64,000 nt of DNA from Ereboglobus sp. PH5-10 (GCF_029504735.1 NZ_JAQFIP010000004.1:186001-250000); one strand, 5' to 3'. Numbered from the stretch's first letter, positions 53,170 through 62,372 are shown. The notes: generated from the letters alone by a model not told the origin. Program-made: numbers and translations.

Positions 53170-54195
53170 TTACACTCTAGCCGTCCTGAATCCATGCAGC
53201 GCCTGGAATTTTTGCCCCATGTGCGCGGGGTGCAACAGTTGCATCAGCGAGCGTTTGCGCGAGCCCGCCCCGGCGGCGCACGCGGCATCCTCCGCGAACG
53301 CGTTTTCCAAATACTTGCCGGCATGGCGCACAAAAAACGCCTCCTGTGACTCGACTCGCGGCGGGGAAAAACCGTTTTCGGCCAGCGCCTCCGCAAGCCA
53401 GTCCCAGCAGATGTGGCACGTCAGGTCTTGTTCGCCGGGGTGCGCGAGCAGGTCGTTCGATTGCGTGTGGCGGTGATACGCGCGCGCCGTGCCCGCCGGA
53501 GTCGTCTCGAGAAGTTCGCGCCAGCTTTTGCCATAATCGCACGCAAGGAAAAGTCCGCTCCACGGTTGCGCCGCGATTTCACGCGCAAGCGCGCTCGCGG
53601 CAAGCGGCAGGTCGAGATGCCAGCCACCGGGCATTGGCGCGGGCGGCAATGGAGGCGCGCCATCAATCGCGGGCAATTCTGTTTCGATTAGCGCGCCCGC
53701 GCGCGCATCCAGCGCCACGCCGAGCTCGCGCCACGCGCCGCCGCGAAACACAAAACGCCGGAATGGCTGCGCGTCGAAAAGCTCGTTCGAAAACACCACG
53801 CATTTTCCCGTCAGCGCGGCATTGCCCGCCACGGCTTCGCCGACCCTGATCGTGCTCGCGCGAGCGAACGGATGCGCCACGCCCGCAAGCACGCCTCCGC
53901 CCGGCTCCGCGCCGATTTCGACAAAAACATAATCGCGCAAATCCGCGCCCGCGTCCTGTTCGCGCAAAAGTTTTTCCGCCGCCGCGCAAATCAGCTCGCC
54001 AAAAACCGGCCCGCTCGTGCTCGCCGTGAAAAAATCCGTGCCTTCCCCGCGCCCCACGCGTTTGCGATCGCGCCGGTAATAACCTAGCTCGGGATCGTAG
54101 AGCGCCAGCGCCATGAAGCGATCAAACGGCATCCGCAAAACACTGTCCGCCCCGGCATCGGCGCGCGCGCGAAAAAGCTCAAGAAAATCGCTCAT
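53170..54195 (-). CDS. SAM-dependent methyltransferase, MidA/NDUFAF7-like (COG1565)
   Basis: 341 residues of the family whose mitochondrial member (NDUFAF7) methylates an arginine of a complex I subunit; bacterial members are largely uncharacterised. Family marks are MPFDRFMALALYDPELGYYR, GTDFFTASTSGPVFGELICA, YVFVEIGAEPGGGVLAGV (the SAM-binding loop, here with EPGGG), VVFSNELFDAQPFRRFVF and ACDYGKSWRELL followed by TARAYHRHTQ. HICWDWLAEALAENGF and the C-terminal MGQKFQALHGFR complete the family pattern. It is divergent from the S41 protease gene with 99 bases between the starts. The true target is unknown. Confidence 0.85.
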   Translation of the reverse strand: MSDFLELFRARADAGADSVLRMPFDRFMALALYDPELGYYRRDRKRVGRGEGTDFFTASTSGPVFGELICAAAEKLLREQDAGADLRDYVFVEIGAEPGGGVLAGVAHPFARASTIRVGEAVAGNAALTGKCVVFSNELFDAQPFRRFVFRGGAWRELGVALDARAGALIETELPAIDGAPPLPPAPMPGGWHLDLPLAASALAREIAAQPWSGLFLACDYGKSWRELLETTPAGTARAYHRHTQSNDLLAHPGEQDLTCHICWDWLAEALAENGFSPPRVESQEAFFVRHAGKYLENAFAEDAACAAGAGSRKRSLMQLLHPAHMGQKFQALHGFRTARV

Positions 54196-54294
54196 GGGAG
54201 TGAGGTTGAATTATCACAGAACGGTTGACGAATCCATTTACAACAAGACCGTTGAGCCCCAGCCTGTGTTTTCACAAACAATCCGTCGCCGACC

Positions 54295-55581
54295 GTGAAG
54301 CCCTCCCATTCATCCACATTTCGAACCATCCTGACCGTCGCCTGCGGTGTCGCGCTGGGGATTCTGTTGATTGGCGGCGTCGAGCGGGTCGCGATTGCGC
54401 TCGGCATTCTGCCCGACGGCGAGTTGCGCGAGGCGTCCGCCTATGTGCGCGACGTGATGACGCTCGTGAACAACAAATACGTGGACCCGGAAAAATCGCG
54501 CGCGCCCGAGCTTGCCAAATCCGCGCTGCACGGCGTCCTCGAATCGCTCGATCCGCACTCCGAGTTTCTTGAGGAAAAATATTTCCGCGAGCTCGAGGAG
54601 GGAATGGCCAGCGAGTTCGGCGGCATCGGCGTGCAAATCGAGTTGCGCAAGGAGCGCGTGCGCGTCATCACCCCGATGCCGAACACGCCCGGCGAGCGCG
54701 CGGGCATCCGGCGCGGCGACGAAATCAGGAGCATCGACGGTGTCGCGCTTGAAAATCCGACAATGGACGGTGTCGTGGAAAAACTGCGCGGCAAACCCAA
54801 GACCAAGGTTGACGTCGGTTTATTCCGCGCGTCGGAAAATCGCGAGTTCACCGTCACGCTCACGCGCGAAAAAATCCAATCCGAAAGCGTCCGCAATGCG
54901 CGCCTGCTGGAGGGCGCGGTCGGCTATCTCCAGATCACGCAATTCACCGACCGCACCGGCGAGGAATTCTACAAGGCGCTCAACGCACTCGCCTCGCAAA
55001 ACGCAACCAGCCTCATCATCGACCTGCGCAACAATCCCGGGGGCGTCCTCGACTCGGCGATTGATGTGGCGGAGCCGTTTTTCAAAAAAGGAGAGTTGAT
55101 CCTGTTCACGCAGGGCCGGGCGCCGGGGGATCGCGAGGAGTTTCGCTCCGGCTCGGACGAGCCGCCGATCAACGTCCCCGTGGCCGTCCTGATCAACGCG
55201 CACAGCGCGAGCGCGGCCGAAATCGTGGCGGGCGCGTTGAAGGACACAAACCGCGCCGTGATCGTCGGCGAGCGCTCCTTCGGCAAAGGTTCGGTGCAGA
55301 GTGTTTTTAAACTGAAAAACGGCGAGGGCATGCGACTGACAACCGCCCGTTATTTCACGCCAGGCGGCGTGACCATCCACGAGCGCGGTGTCGCGCCGCA
55401 GATCGAAGTCGTGCTGGAGCCGAAGGAGGAGGAAAACATCGGGCTGCAACTTTCCCGACCCGACCTCGCCGCCGACCCCGCCGAGTTCAAGGAGCGCCTC
55501 GGAACGGAAATAATGCCCGACCGCCAATTGCAGGCCGCCATCACCGCGCTCCAAGGCGTGACGATTCTGGGCCGCCAATGA
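54295..55581 (+). CDS. ctpA: S41-family C-terminal processing peptidase
   Basis: Periplasmic serine protease that recognises C-terminal tails. It has 428 residues from a GTG start; the hydrophobic stretch ILTVACGVALGILLIGG anchors or exports it. A PDZ domain follows (about 95-180: EFGGIGVQIELRKERVRVIT, then GERAGIRRGDEIRSIDG). The catalytic domain has GYLQITQFTDRTGEEF, IIDLRNNPGGVLD, LINAHSASAAEIVAGAL (Ser near residue 306) and ERSFGKGSVQ (Lys331), the Ser-Lys dyad. The end matches the usual TARYFTPGGVTIHERGVAP. A hairpin terminator follows about 80 bases later. Confidence 0.95.
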   Translation: MKPSHSSTFRTILTVACGVALGILLIGGVERVAIALGILPDGELREASAYVRDVMTLVNNKYVDPEKSRAPELAKSALHGVLESLDPHSEFLEEKYFRELEEGMASEFGGIGVQIELRKERVRVITPMPNTPGERAGIRRGDEIRSIDGVALENPTMDGVVEKLRGKPKTKVDVGLFRASENREFTVTLTREKIQSESVRNARLLEGAVGYLQITQFTDRTGEEFYKALNALASQNATSLIIDLRNNPGGVLDSAIDVAEPFFKKGELILFTQGRAPGDREEFRSGSDEPPINVPVAVLINAHSASAAEIVAGALKDTNRAVIVGERSFGKGSVQSVFKLKNGEGMRLTTARYFTPGGVTIHERGVAPQIEVVLEPKEEENIGLQLSRPDLAADPAEFKERLGTEIMPDRQLQAAITALQGVTILGRQ

Positions 55582-55661
55582 GCGCGTCGCCGGAAACGCG
55601 AAATCCCTTTCTTGAACCGGCCCCCAAAAACCTTACGGTTGCCCGCACAACAAACAGTTTC

Positions 55662-55686
55662 CGCCCGAAACGGGCGTTGCTTTTTC
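55662..55686 (+). terminator. Terminator after the S41 protease
   Basis: CGCCC GAAAC GGGCG forms a short stem, followed by TTGCTTTTT. It separates the protease from the secreted discoidin-like gene. Confidence 0.6.
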
Positions 55687-55718
55687 ACCTCCCGCAAAAC
55701 CAAAAACATCCCTGACAC

Positions 55719-56801
55719 ATGACACATCGACTCCGCCGGTCATTGACCGTCTCGCTCGCATTGCTGACCTGCGCGTTTGCGAACGCCGCCCTCACACCCG
55801 AGCAACTGCCCAAAAACCTCGGCCCCAATCTCGCGCTTGGAAAACCCTACTTCTCGAGTGACATAAACAAACACGGCTGGGAACCCGGCCTCACCAACGG
55901 CTCGTGGGTGACCGACAAGGCCAACACCTACGCCTCGGGCAACACCAACGAATTTCCAAAAGGCGTCGTCATCGACCTCGAAAAAACACAGGAAATCTCG
56001 TCCATCTTTGTCGGCACGCCGAACTTCGGCTCGACGAAAACCGTGGTCATCTCAACCAGCGAAAATGGCAAGAAATACAAGGATGTCGGACGCCATGATT
56101 TCGAACTGGGGAAAAACGACAACCACCTCTACCAATTCAAACCCGTCAAGGCCCGCTATGTCCGGCTCACGTTCACGGGCAACCATTCGGAAAGAGCCGG
56201 CGCTTACTCACAGGCGTTTTGCTTCATCACCGAAGTGGAGGTGTTCGGCACCTCCGGCGGCCCGACGCAAAGCGGCCTCGCCGCGGACCAGAAACCGCCC
56301 CCGCCAAAGGCCGATCCGCGCAAGGAACTTCCCCGTGGACGCCTCCCGCGCGGTCTCGTCATGAACCTCGCCCTCGGCAAGCCTTACACCTGCGACGCGC
56401 CCAATCCCAGCAACTGGGAAACCGGACTCAACGACGGCCTCTGGGCAATGCGCCGCGGCGCCACCTTCGCCACCGACCGCGCAAAGAAATTCCCCAAAAA
56501 CGTGACCATCGACTTGAACACGAGCGCCAAGCTCACGCACGTGCGCGTCGGCGTGCCAAACTTCGGCTCCACAAAAACCATCGCCGTTTCCATCAGCTAC
56601 GACGGCGTGAACTACACCGAGGTCGGACGCCACGACTTCCCGCTCGGCAAGGCCGAGGCGCACCTCTTCGAATTCGCGCCCACGCTCGCACGGCACGTGC
56701 GCCTCTCCTACCTCGGCAACCACTCGGAAAAAGTCGGCAACTACGATCCCGCGTTTTGCTTCACCACCGAAGTCGAGGCCTACGCGCAAACAAACCGCTG
56801 A
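55719..56801 (+). CDS. Secreted protein with two discoidin (F5/8C)-like domains
   Basis: 360 residues with a signal peptide (about 1-24, LTVSLALLTCAFANA). Two homologous beta-sandwich domains follow: about 33-180 (NLALGKPYFSSDINKHGWEP, TNGSWVTDKANTYAS, VGTPNFGSTKTVVIST, ARYVRLTFTGNHSERAG) and about 210-357 (NLALGKPYTCDAPNPSNWET, LNDGLWAMRRGATFATD, VGVPNFGSTKTIAVSI, ARHVRLSYLGNHSEKVG). They are joined by a Pro-rich linker with PPPPKADPRK. Such domains usually bind sugars. No catalytic motif is seen. It starts a two-gene group with the acetylesterase 27 bases downstream and probably helps that enzyme or a surface complex hold glycans. Function is not known. Confidence 0.8.
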   Translation: MTHRLRRSLTVSLALLTCAFANAALTPEQLPKNLGPNLALGKPYFSSDINKHGWEPGLTNGSWVTDKANTYASGNTNEFPKGVVIDLEKTQEISSIFVGTPNFGSTKTVVISTSENGKKYKDVGRHDFELGKNDNHLYQFKPVKARYVRLTFTGNHSERAGAYSQAFCFITEVEVFGTSGGPTQSGLAADQKPPPPKADPRKELPRGRLPRGLVMNLALGKPYTCDAPNPSNWETGLNDGLWAMRRGATFATDRAKKFPKNVTIDLNTSAKLTHVRVGVPNFGSTKTIAVSISYDGVNYTEVGRHDFPLGKAEAHLFEFAPTLARHVRLSYLGNHSEKVGNYDPAFCFTTEVEAYAQTNR

Positions 56802-56828
56802 TCCAAACCCCCAACCACTCTCACAAAC

Positions 56829-58352
56829 ATGACCACTCAAAAACCCACCCACTCGCGAAACCGCCTCGTTGCGCTCGCCGCGCTCATCGCGCTCTCACTC
56901 ACGACCGCGACCGCCGACGTCGTGTTCGCGCCCTACTTCCGCGACAACGCCGTGCTCCAGCGCGACAAGGACGTGCCCGTCTGGGGCCGCGCCGACCCCG
57001 GCGAAAAAGTCACCGTCACCTTCCAGTCGCAAACCGTCTCGGCCACCGCCGACGACATGGGACGCTGGAGCGTGAAACTCGCGCCCATGCCCGCCAACGC
57101 CACGCCCGCCAGCCTCGTCGCCAAGGGCAAAAACACCGTCACCGTTGGCAACGTCCTCGTCGGCGAAGTGTGGCTCTGCTCCGGCCAGTCGAACATGGCG
57201 TGGGTCGTCAAACCCATGAACAACGCCGCGAACGAAATCGCCGCCGCGAACTATCCGCTCATCCGGCATTTCAAGACAAAGCTCGTCCCCTCCTCCACTC
57301 CCGCCGACGACGCCGTCGGCGAATGGACCGTGTGCAGCCCCGAGACGGCGGGCGAGTTTTCCGCCACCGCGTTTTTCTTTGGGCGCGAACTCTTCAAAAA
57401 ACTCAACGTCCCCATCGGCCTGCTCAACAGCTCGTGGGGCGGCACGCAAATCGAACCGTGGATGAGCCTGCGAGGACTCGCCTCCGATCCCGCCGCGCGC
57501 GCGGTCTTCGAACGCTGGCAGGATGAGGTGGAATCCTACCCATACCGCGCGGAGAAATACGAGAAGGACTCCGACCAGTGGAAAAAGAACCGCGACACCG
57601 CCAAGAAGGAGGGCAAAAACTTCACGACCGCCGCGCCCAAAAAACCCGAGGGGCCCACCAGCCGCCGCGCCCCCTGCTCGCTCTACAACGGCATGATCGC
57701 CCCGTTCGTCCCCGCCGCCATACGCGGCGTGATTTGGTATCAAGGCGAGGCCAACGCCTCCCGCTACGCCGAATACCGCACGCTCTTCCCCACAATGATC
57801 CGCCAGTGGCGCGCCGACTTCCAGCAAGGCGACATCCCCTTCTACTACGTGCAGCTCGCCAATTACGCCCGGGGCAACAACTGGGCATTTCTGCGCGAGG
57901 CGCAGGAATACGCGCTCAAGCTCCCCAACACCGGCCAGGCCGTCACGATCGACATCGGCGCCAGCAACGACATCCATCCCAGAAACAAGCAGGACGTCGG
58001 CCTCCGCCTCGCGCTCAACGCCTTCGCCCATACCTACAAACTCGGCGGCGAATATTCCGGCCCGATGTTTGCCGGTGCCACCAAGGAAAACAAAACCCTG
58101 CGAGTGAAATTTACCCACGCCGCCGGATTGAAGTCGAAAGACCCGAATATGCCCGGCTTTGTCATAGCCGGGGCCGACAAAAGATTCTTCCCCGCGCAAG
58201 CGCGCATCGAAGGCGAGACCATTGTCGTTTCCAGCGAACGCGTGAAAGATCCGGTCGCCGTCCGCTACGCATGGGACAATGACCCGCCCGCCCCGCTCTA
58301 CAACGGCGCCGACCTCCCCGCCTCGCCCTTCCGCAGCGACGACTGGAAGTAA
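56829..58352 (+). CDS. Exported sialate O-acetylesterase-like SGNH esterase
   Basis: Carbohydrate esterase that removes O-acetyl groups (sialate or hemicellulose-type), 507 residues with a signal peptide (about 10-29, LVALAALIALSLTTATADV). After a beta-rich entry (FAPYFRDNAVLQRDKDVPVW) comes the nucleophile S121 in CSGQSNMAW, then LLNSSWGGTQIEPWM and GVIWYQGEANA. The catalytic Asp-x-His follows as NDIHPRNKQD (His383). A charged insertion near 235-275 (EKDSDQWKKNRDTAKKEGKN) is unusual. It lies 27 bases after the discoidin-like gene, with which it likely forms an operon. It fits the glycan-degrading habit of the larger cluster, though 25 kb away. Confidence 0.9.
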   Translation: MTTQKPTHSRNRLVALAALIALSLTTATADVVFAPYFRDNAVLQRDKDVPVWGRADPGEKVTVTFQSQTVSATADDMGRWSVKLAPMPANATPASLVAKGKNTVTVGNVLVGEVWLCSGQSNMAWVVKPMNNAANEIAAANYPLIRHFKTKLVPSSTPADDAVGEWTVCSPETAGEFSATAFFFGRELFKKLNVPIGLLNSSWGGTQIEPWMSLRGLASDPAARAVFERWQDEVESYPYRAEKYEKDSDQWKKNRDTAKKEGKNFTTAAPKKPEGPTSRRAPCSLYNGMIAPFVPAAIRGVIWYQGEANASRYAEYRTLFPTMIRQWRADFQQGDIPFYYVQLANYARGNNWAFLREAQEYALKLPNTGQAVTIDIGASNDIHPRNKQDVGLRLALNAFAHTYKLGGEYSGPMFAGATKENKTLRVKFTHAAGLKSKDPNMPGFVIAGADKRFFPAQARIEGETIVVSSERVKDPVAVRYAWDNDPPAPLYNGADLPASPFRSDDWK

Positions 58353-58397
58353 CAGCAGCCTCGAAAACGCCGGACGGCAACCCGGCGCAAACAGCAC

Positions 58398-58423
58398 AAT
58401 CGGCGCGAATATTCGCGCCGATT
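58398..58423. terminator. Bidirectional terminator
   Basis: AATCGGCGCGAAT and ATTCGCGCCGATT form a perfect palindrome between the convergent acetylesterase and ybeY genes; it overlaps the last bases of ybeY. Confidence 0.75.
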
Positions 58424-58907
58424 ATTTTGCCCCCTTCCGGAACGCAAAACCCGGCAGCGCGCCCGCCTTGCGCAGCAACGTCATCGCGCGGTTTTCGGCG
58501 GCGCGCATCCTGCGTTTTTTGGCGGGCTGCAAATCGTCGTAGCCCGCCAGGTGCAGCCAGCCGTGCACGACATACAACATCAATTCCTCCGCGAATTCGC
58601 GCCCGTGCGCCCGCGCGTAATTCGCGGCGGTGTCCGCCGACACGCACACCTCGCCCGCCGCGCCAAACTCCGGCGCGCCCTCGAAGGTAATCACGTCGGT
58701 TGTCGTCGGGTCGTTTAGAAATTCGTCGTGCAACCGAGCCAGCGCCGCGTCGGACAGAAAAACAATCGACAGCTCGCCGGCGGGGCACCCGCCGAGGAAC
58801 TTCGCCCGGTTTTCATCGAGCACGCCGATGGCGCGCACAAGCGCGGCGCGACACTTCCGGTCGAGCCTCAAGCGGCGGTGTGAGTTGCGGACAAGGACTT
58901 CGCGCAT
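58422..58907 (-). CDS. ybeY: Endoribonuclease YbeY (rRNA maturation)
   Basis: Zinc-dependent endoribonuclease of 16S rRNA maturation and ribosome quality control. From the ATG at 58907 it has 161 residues, the normal family length; the frame stays open to a TTG at 59030, adding 41 unlike residues. Family marks are LSIVFLSDAALARLHDEFLN and DPTTTDVITFE. The metal motif is VVHGWLHLAGYDD, with His115 and His119. The third ligand, usually His in GYDH, is Asp125 here, a substitution I believe occurs elsewhere. It is downstream of the PAP2-like gene on the same strand. Confidence 0.92.
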   Translation of the reverse strand: MREVLVRNSHRRLRLDRKCRAALVRAIGVLDENRAKFLGGCPAGELSIVFLSDAALARLHDEFLNDPTTTDVITFEGAPEFGAAGEVCVSADTAANYARAHGREFAEELMLYVVHGWLHLAGYDDLQPAKKRRMRAAENRAMTLLRKAGALPGFAFRKGAK

Positions 58908-59040
58908 AACCCGCACATCAATGCACGAATCACCCGCGACGTGAAGCCTCGCGTTTGGATAATTTTCCCCAAACGCACCCGCTGCCGGCGTGAGATCGGT
59001 TTCACGCAGTCGCGAACAATCCGCCGCCAATGCCGCCGCT

Positions 59041-59802
59041 TTATTTTTTCACGGCGGGCGCATCCGCCTTGGGTGCCATGGCCTCCGCGAGCTCCGCGCG
59101 CGCCTCCTCAAAATCGACCAGAAATTGCGGATTCCGCGCGAGCGAGGATGCAAGCGAACGACCGAGCACGCGCCCCGCGTAAACATCCAGCGGCGTCACC
59201 ACGCCGCCCTGCACGCGCAGCCAGCCCGCCTCGCGACCCTGCTCCAAAATCGCGGCCCGCTGATCGGGAAAAAACTCGGCGAGCAAAAGCGCGTAAAGCG
59301 TGCCCGTCGTGGAATTCCTGCACGGGTAGGAACCGATGTCGCCCTTCGCAATCGCGTCCTTGAAACGCTCCGAGTCAACCTGCGCCGGATACGGACGTTG
59401 ATAATACTTTTTCGCATTGGTAATCATTGTCCGCACCTCGCGGTCAACTTGCGCAAAAAGCGCCTCGGTTTTGGGAATGGCGCCCTTCTTGAACGCGGAG
59501 CCGATGCTTGGCGAGAAATGAAACACATTCAGATTGTCCTGCGCCTTGCCCTTGGCCGTCTGCTCGGGCGTGCGCGCGGAATAAACGGCGAAACTGCTCT
59601 CGCGGTCGGCCTGCTCCTCCTGCGTTCCCGCGTCCGGCGGCATTGGGAGAAGCGCCACGATGTTCGGCGTCGTCGCATCGCTAAAGTAGGCGGCCTTCTT
59701 GTCAGGCGCGGCAAACACAAGCACGAGTTGGGCGGGCAGGAGAAGCAATGCGAGCACCGCCGCTTTCCGCAATTTGCCAAGGGGCATGGTTGTGGCATTC
59801 AT
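59041..59802 (-). CDS. Class A acid phosphatase (PAP2)-like protein lacking catalytic histidines
   Basis: 253 residues with a signal peptide (about 10-32, KLRKAAVLALLLLPAQLVLV). The fold signature of bacterial class A acid phosphatases is clear: an N-terminal region ending KKYYQRPYP (Arg136-Pro137), IGSYPCRNSTTGTLYALLLA and LEQGREAGWLRVQGGVVTPL, then DVYAGRVLG. In active members the second region reads PSGH and the third contains a His before the Asp. Here these are PCRN (160-163) and GGVVTPLD, so both catalytic histidines are missing. The reading frame is otherwise intact, so it is either a binding-only protein or an enzyme with a changed mechanism. Confidence 0.78.
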   Translation of the reverse strand: MNATTMPLGKLRKAAVLALLLLPAQLVLVFAAPDKKAAYFSDATTPNIVALLPMPPDAGTQEEQADRESSFAVYSARTPEQTAKGKAQDNLNVFHFSPSIGSAFKKGAIPKTEALFAQVDREVRTMITNAKKYYQRPYPAQVDSERFKDAIAKGDIGSYPCRNSTTGTLYALLLAEFFPDQRAAILEQGREAGWLRVQGGVVTPLDVYAGRVLGRSLASSLARNPQFLVDFEEARAELAEAMAPKADAPAVKK

Positions 59803-60070
59803 GATTGGAATAGTGTCCTAAAAAATATGTTGGTTCCAAATCTGGCGAGGCACTTTTGCCGGGCGATCTCATCGTTGTAAGCAAATAAACCACAGTTTTT
59901 TGTAAAATATAAACACAAATTTCGCCATCCGCATCCGTGGGAACCGGGTTCCCCCGCGCGGCATTTTTTTGCGCCAAGCCATCTCCAAGACGCCACGCCC
60001 CCGCTTCGGCTTGAAAGTCTCGCTGTTTTAGTATGCCCATAATTGCAGCCTCCAATTTTCACGCCCGCCC
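59803..60070. other. Divergent intergenic region upstream of recN
   Basis: 268 bases between divergent starts (PAP2-like on minus, recN on plus), with an AT-rich middle (about 59880-59930). No gene, LexA-type box or clear promoter could be assigned by eye. Confidence 0.5.
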
Positions 60071-61732
60071 ATGCTTCAATCGATCCGCATCAAAAACCTC
60101 GCCCTGCTTGAGGAAGTCTCGCTCGACTTCGAGCCCGGCTTCACCGCCGTCACGGGCGAAACCGGCGCGGGCAAAAGCATCCTCCTCGGCGCGCTCAGCC
60201 TGCTCGCCGGCGAGCGCGCGGACAAAACCCTCATCCGCCAGGGCGCGTCTTCGTGCGAAGTCGAGGCCGCGCTCTTTTTCAAGAGCGCGAAACAAATCAA
60301 CACCCTCCTCGCCTCGCTCGACCTGCCCGAATGCGACGACGGCCTGCTCATCCTGAAACGCAGCCTCGCCCGCGAAAAAGCCCCCAAAATCACCGTCAAC
60401 GGCGGCCTCGCCTCGCTCTCGACACTCCAGCAACTCGGCGAGGCCTGGATCGACTTTCACGGCCCGAGCGAGCCGCGCCGTCTGCTCAAGGAAAACTGCC
60501 AGCTCGAACTCCTCGATCTCTTCGGCCGCGCCTCGCCCGCGCTCTCCGCCTACCGGGAAAAATACCGCGCGTGGCGCGAGCTCCTCGCCGAGCGCGATCG
60601 CATCACCAGGGAAACCCACCTCTCGCCCGACCAGATCGATTTTCTGGAAACCCAGCTCGCCAAACTCGACTCGCTCGAACTCACCGAGGAAGCCGTTGAA
60701 AACCTCGAGCGCGATTTCCAGCGCCAAAGCCGCGCGCAGGAACTCATCAGCCTCGCCTCCGCGCTTTCAGAGGGACTCATGGGCGAGGACGGCGCGACCA
60801 CGCGAATCGCCGCGCTTGTGCGCGAGGCGCGCCATCTTGAAACACTCGACCCCGCCAGCAAGGCGCTTGCCGACCGCCTTTCCTCCGCCTCGCTCGAACT
60901 CGCCGACCTCGGCTCGGAATTCGAGGCCCTCGGCGGCGAATACCAATTCGACCCCGAACAGGCCGCCGAACTGCAAGCCCGCATGGACGCGTGGCTCGAC
61001 GCCCGCCGCAAGCACGGCAACGACGTCCGCGCCGTCATCGCCGCGCGCGACGACATGCGCCGCCGCCTTGAAATCCAAGGCGACATCGAAGGCTCGCTCG
61101 CGCGCATCGAAAAACAAATCTCCGACGCCTCGCGCGCCATGAAAAAAGCCGCGCAAGCACTGCGCGAAGTTCGCGAAAAGGCATCCAAGGAACTCGCCAA
61201 GGTCGCCGCCAAAAGCATCGCTCAGCTCGGTTTCAAAAAGGCCGATTTCCGCGTGAGCATCACCTCGCTCGCCGAGCCGGGACCGACGGGCGACTGCGGC
61301 TGCGAGTTTCTCTTCTCGCCAAACATCGGCGAACCGCCGCTTCCGCTCAACCGGGTTGCATCGAGCGGCGAGCTTGCGCGCGTGATGCTCGCGTTAAAAA
61401 CCGTGCTCGCCGACCTCGACGAAGTGCCGCTGCTTGTGTTCGACGAAGTCGACGCCAATGTCGGCGGCGAAATCGGAAAAGTGGTCGGCGAAAAAATGGC
61501 GTCCATCGCGCGCAACCACCAAGTGCTCTGCGTCACGCACCTGCCGCAAGTCGCGGCGCAGGCGGCAAACCATTTCGTTGTGACAAAAGACCAGTCGAAA
61601 AACCGCACTGTTGTCGAAATCGAGCCGATCCACGAAGACCGCAAGGCCCGCGTAAGCGAACTCGCCCGCATGCTCGGCGACCGCACTGCCAAAAGCGCCC
61701 TCGCCCACGCCGGGGAATTGCTGGGGAAATAG
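60071..61732 (+). CDS. recN: DNA repair protein RecN
   Basis: SMC-like ATPase of double-strand-break repair, 553 residues. The N-terminal ATPase half has MLQSIRIKNLALLEEVSLDF and Walker A TGETGAGKS (about 28-36), with LIRQGASSCEVEAALFF after it. A long coiled-coil middle (about 150-360) is rich in Glu, Arg and Ala. The C-terminal half has ASSGELARVMLALKTVL (signature), PLLVFDEVDANVGGEIG (Walker B) and LCVTHLPQVAAQAANHF. The gene follows a gap without a recognisable SOS box. A REP palindrome follows the stop. Confidence 0.96.
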   Translation: MLQSIRIKNLALLEEVSLDFEPGFTAVTGETGAGKSILLGALSLLAGERADKTLIRQGASSCEVEAALFFKSAKQINTLLASLDLPECDDGLLILKRSLAREKAPKITVNGGLASLSTLQQLGEAWIDFHGPSEPRRLLKENCQLELLDLFGRASPALSAYREKYRAWRELLAERDRITRETHLSPDQIDFLETQLAKLDSLELTEEAVENLERDFQRQSRAQELISLASALSEGLMGEDGATTRIAALVREARHLETLDPASKALADRLSSASLELADLGSEFEALGGEYQFDPEQAAELQARMDAWLDARRKHGNDVRAVIAARDDMRRRLEIQGDIEGSLARIEKQISDASRAMKKAAQALREVREKASKELAKVAAKSIAQLGFKKADFRVSITSLAEPGPTGDCGCEFLFSPNIGEPPLPLNRVASSGELARVMLALKTVLADLDEVPLLVFDEVDANVGGEIGKVVGEKMASIARNHQVLCVTHLPQVAAQAANHFVVTKDQSKNRTVVEIEPIHEDRKARVSELARMLGDRTAKSALAHAGELLGK

Positions 61733-61758
61733 AGCCTGTTCGTTAATGGATTTCGGGC

Positions 61759-61825
61759 GGGGCGAAGCTTCCGGCTGAGCCGATTGATCATTTCTATATA
61801 TGCCGGCTCAGCCGGAGGCTTCGCC
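61759..61825. repeat. REP palindrome, family A
   Basis: Arms 61759-61782 (GGGGCGAAGCTTCCGGCTGA...) and 61803-61825, imperfect, downstream of recN. This copy is 58 kb from the RAYT and resembles its upstream palindrome. Confidence 0.85.
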
Positions 61826-61851
61826 CTACCGTTACAGCCAGCAATAAAACA

Positions 61852-61890
61852 AAAACGGGCGCCGATATCAGTTCGGCGCCCGTTTTGTTT
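61852..61890. terminator. Bidirectional terminator
   Basis: Stem AAAACGGGCGCCGA (61852-61865) / TCGGCGCCCGTTTT (61873-61886) followed by GTTTTT, and preceded by an A-run. It serves the convergent recN and lipoprotein genes. Confidence 0.85.
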
Positions 61891-61917
61891 TTAGAATTCT
61901 TAAGCGATGCGGACTTG

Positions 61918-62262
61918 TTATTTATTGGCCGCCTTCGCCGCCTCGCCGCGCGTTTTTTCAAAGCGCTCGCGAATTTGCGTGATGCATTTGTTAAACGCGT
62001 TCACCTCGGTCTCGCCCTGGAGCTCCTTGACGACCTCGGCCTGGCGTTTCGCAAACTCGGCCATTTTTTCGGGAATCTGCGCGTATTGCTGCGGCTCCTT
62101 CACCGAATCGCAATAGGCCGCGTAGTCTTTCAAATACAGGTTCACGTTGTTGCTCTTGAAGGTCGGAATCTCGAGCGCGTTGTCCTGTTTCTTCGAGCAG
62201 CCGACAAGAACGAAGGCGCTGGCGCAAAGGGCGATGACGATGGATGACAGAATTTTTTTCAT
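61918..62262 (-). CDS. Small hypothetical lipoprotein
   Basis: 114 residues from MKKILSSIVIALCASAFVLV, with a lipobox ending VLVGC (Cys22). The mature part is helical and charged (SNNVNLYLKDYAAYCDSVKE, KMAEFAKRQAEVVKELQGE, CITQIRERFEKTRGEAAKAA) with two further cysteines. No family is recognised. The upstream in-frame extension to 62364 has no signal and is rejected. It has its own terminator and may act in the cell envelope, but nothing in the neighbourhood shows how. Confidence 0.8.
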   Translation of the reverse strand: MKKILSSIVIALCASAFVLVGCSKKQDNALEIPTFKSNNVNLYLKDYAAYCDSVKEPQQYAQIPEKMAEFAKRQAEVVKELQGETEVNAFNKCITQIRERFEKTRGEAAKAANK

Positions 62263-62372
62263 GATGGTTGGATGGTTTTGATGCGATTTCCTGTGATGGA
62301 CTGCGCCAAAGAGTGCCTCACCGATGGACTGTTGCAAGTTTTTGTCCACGCAAACCCGCGTCAAAAAAAGGT

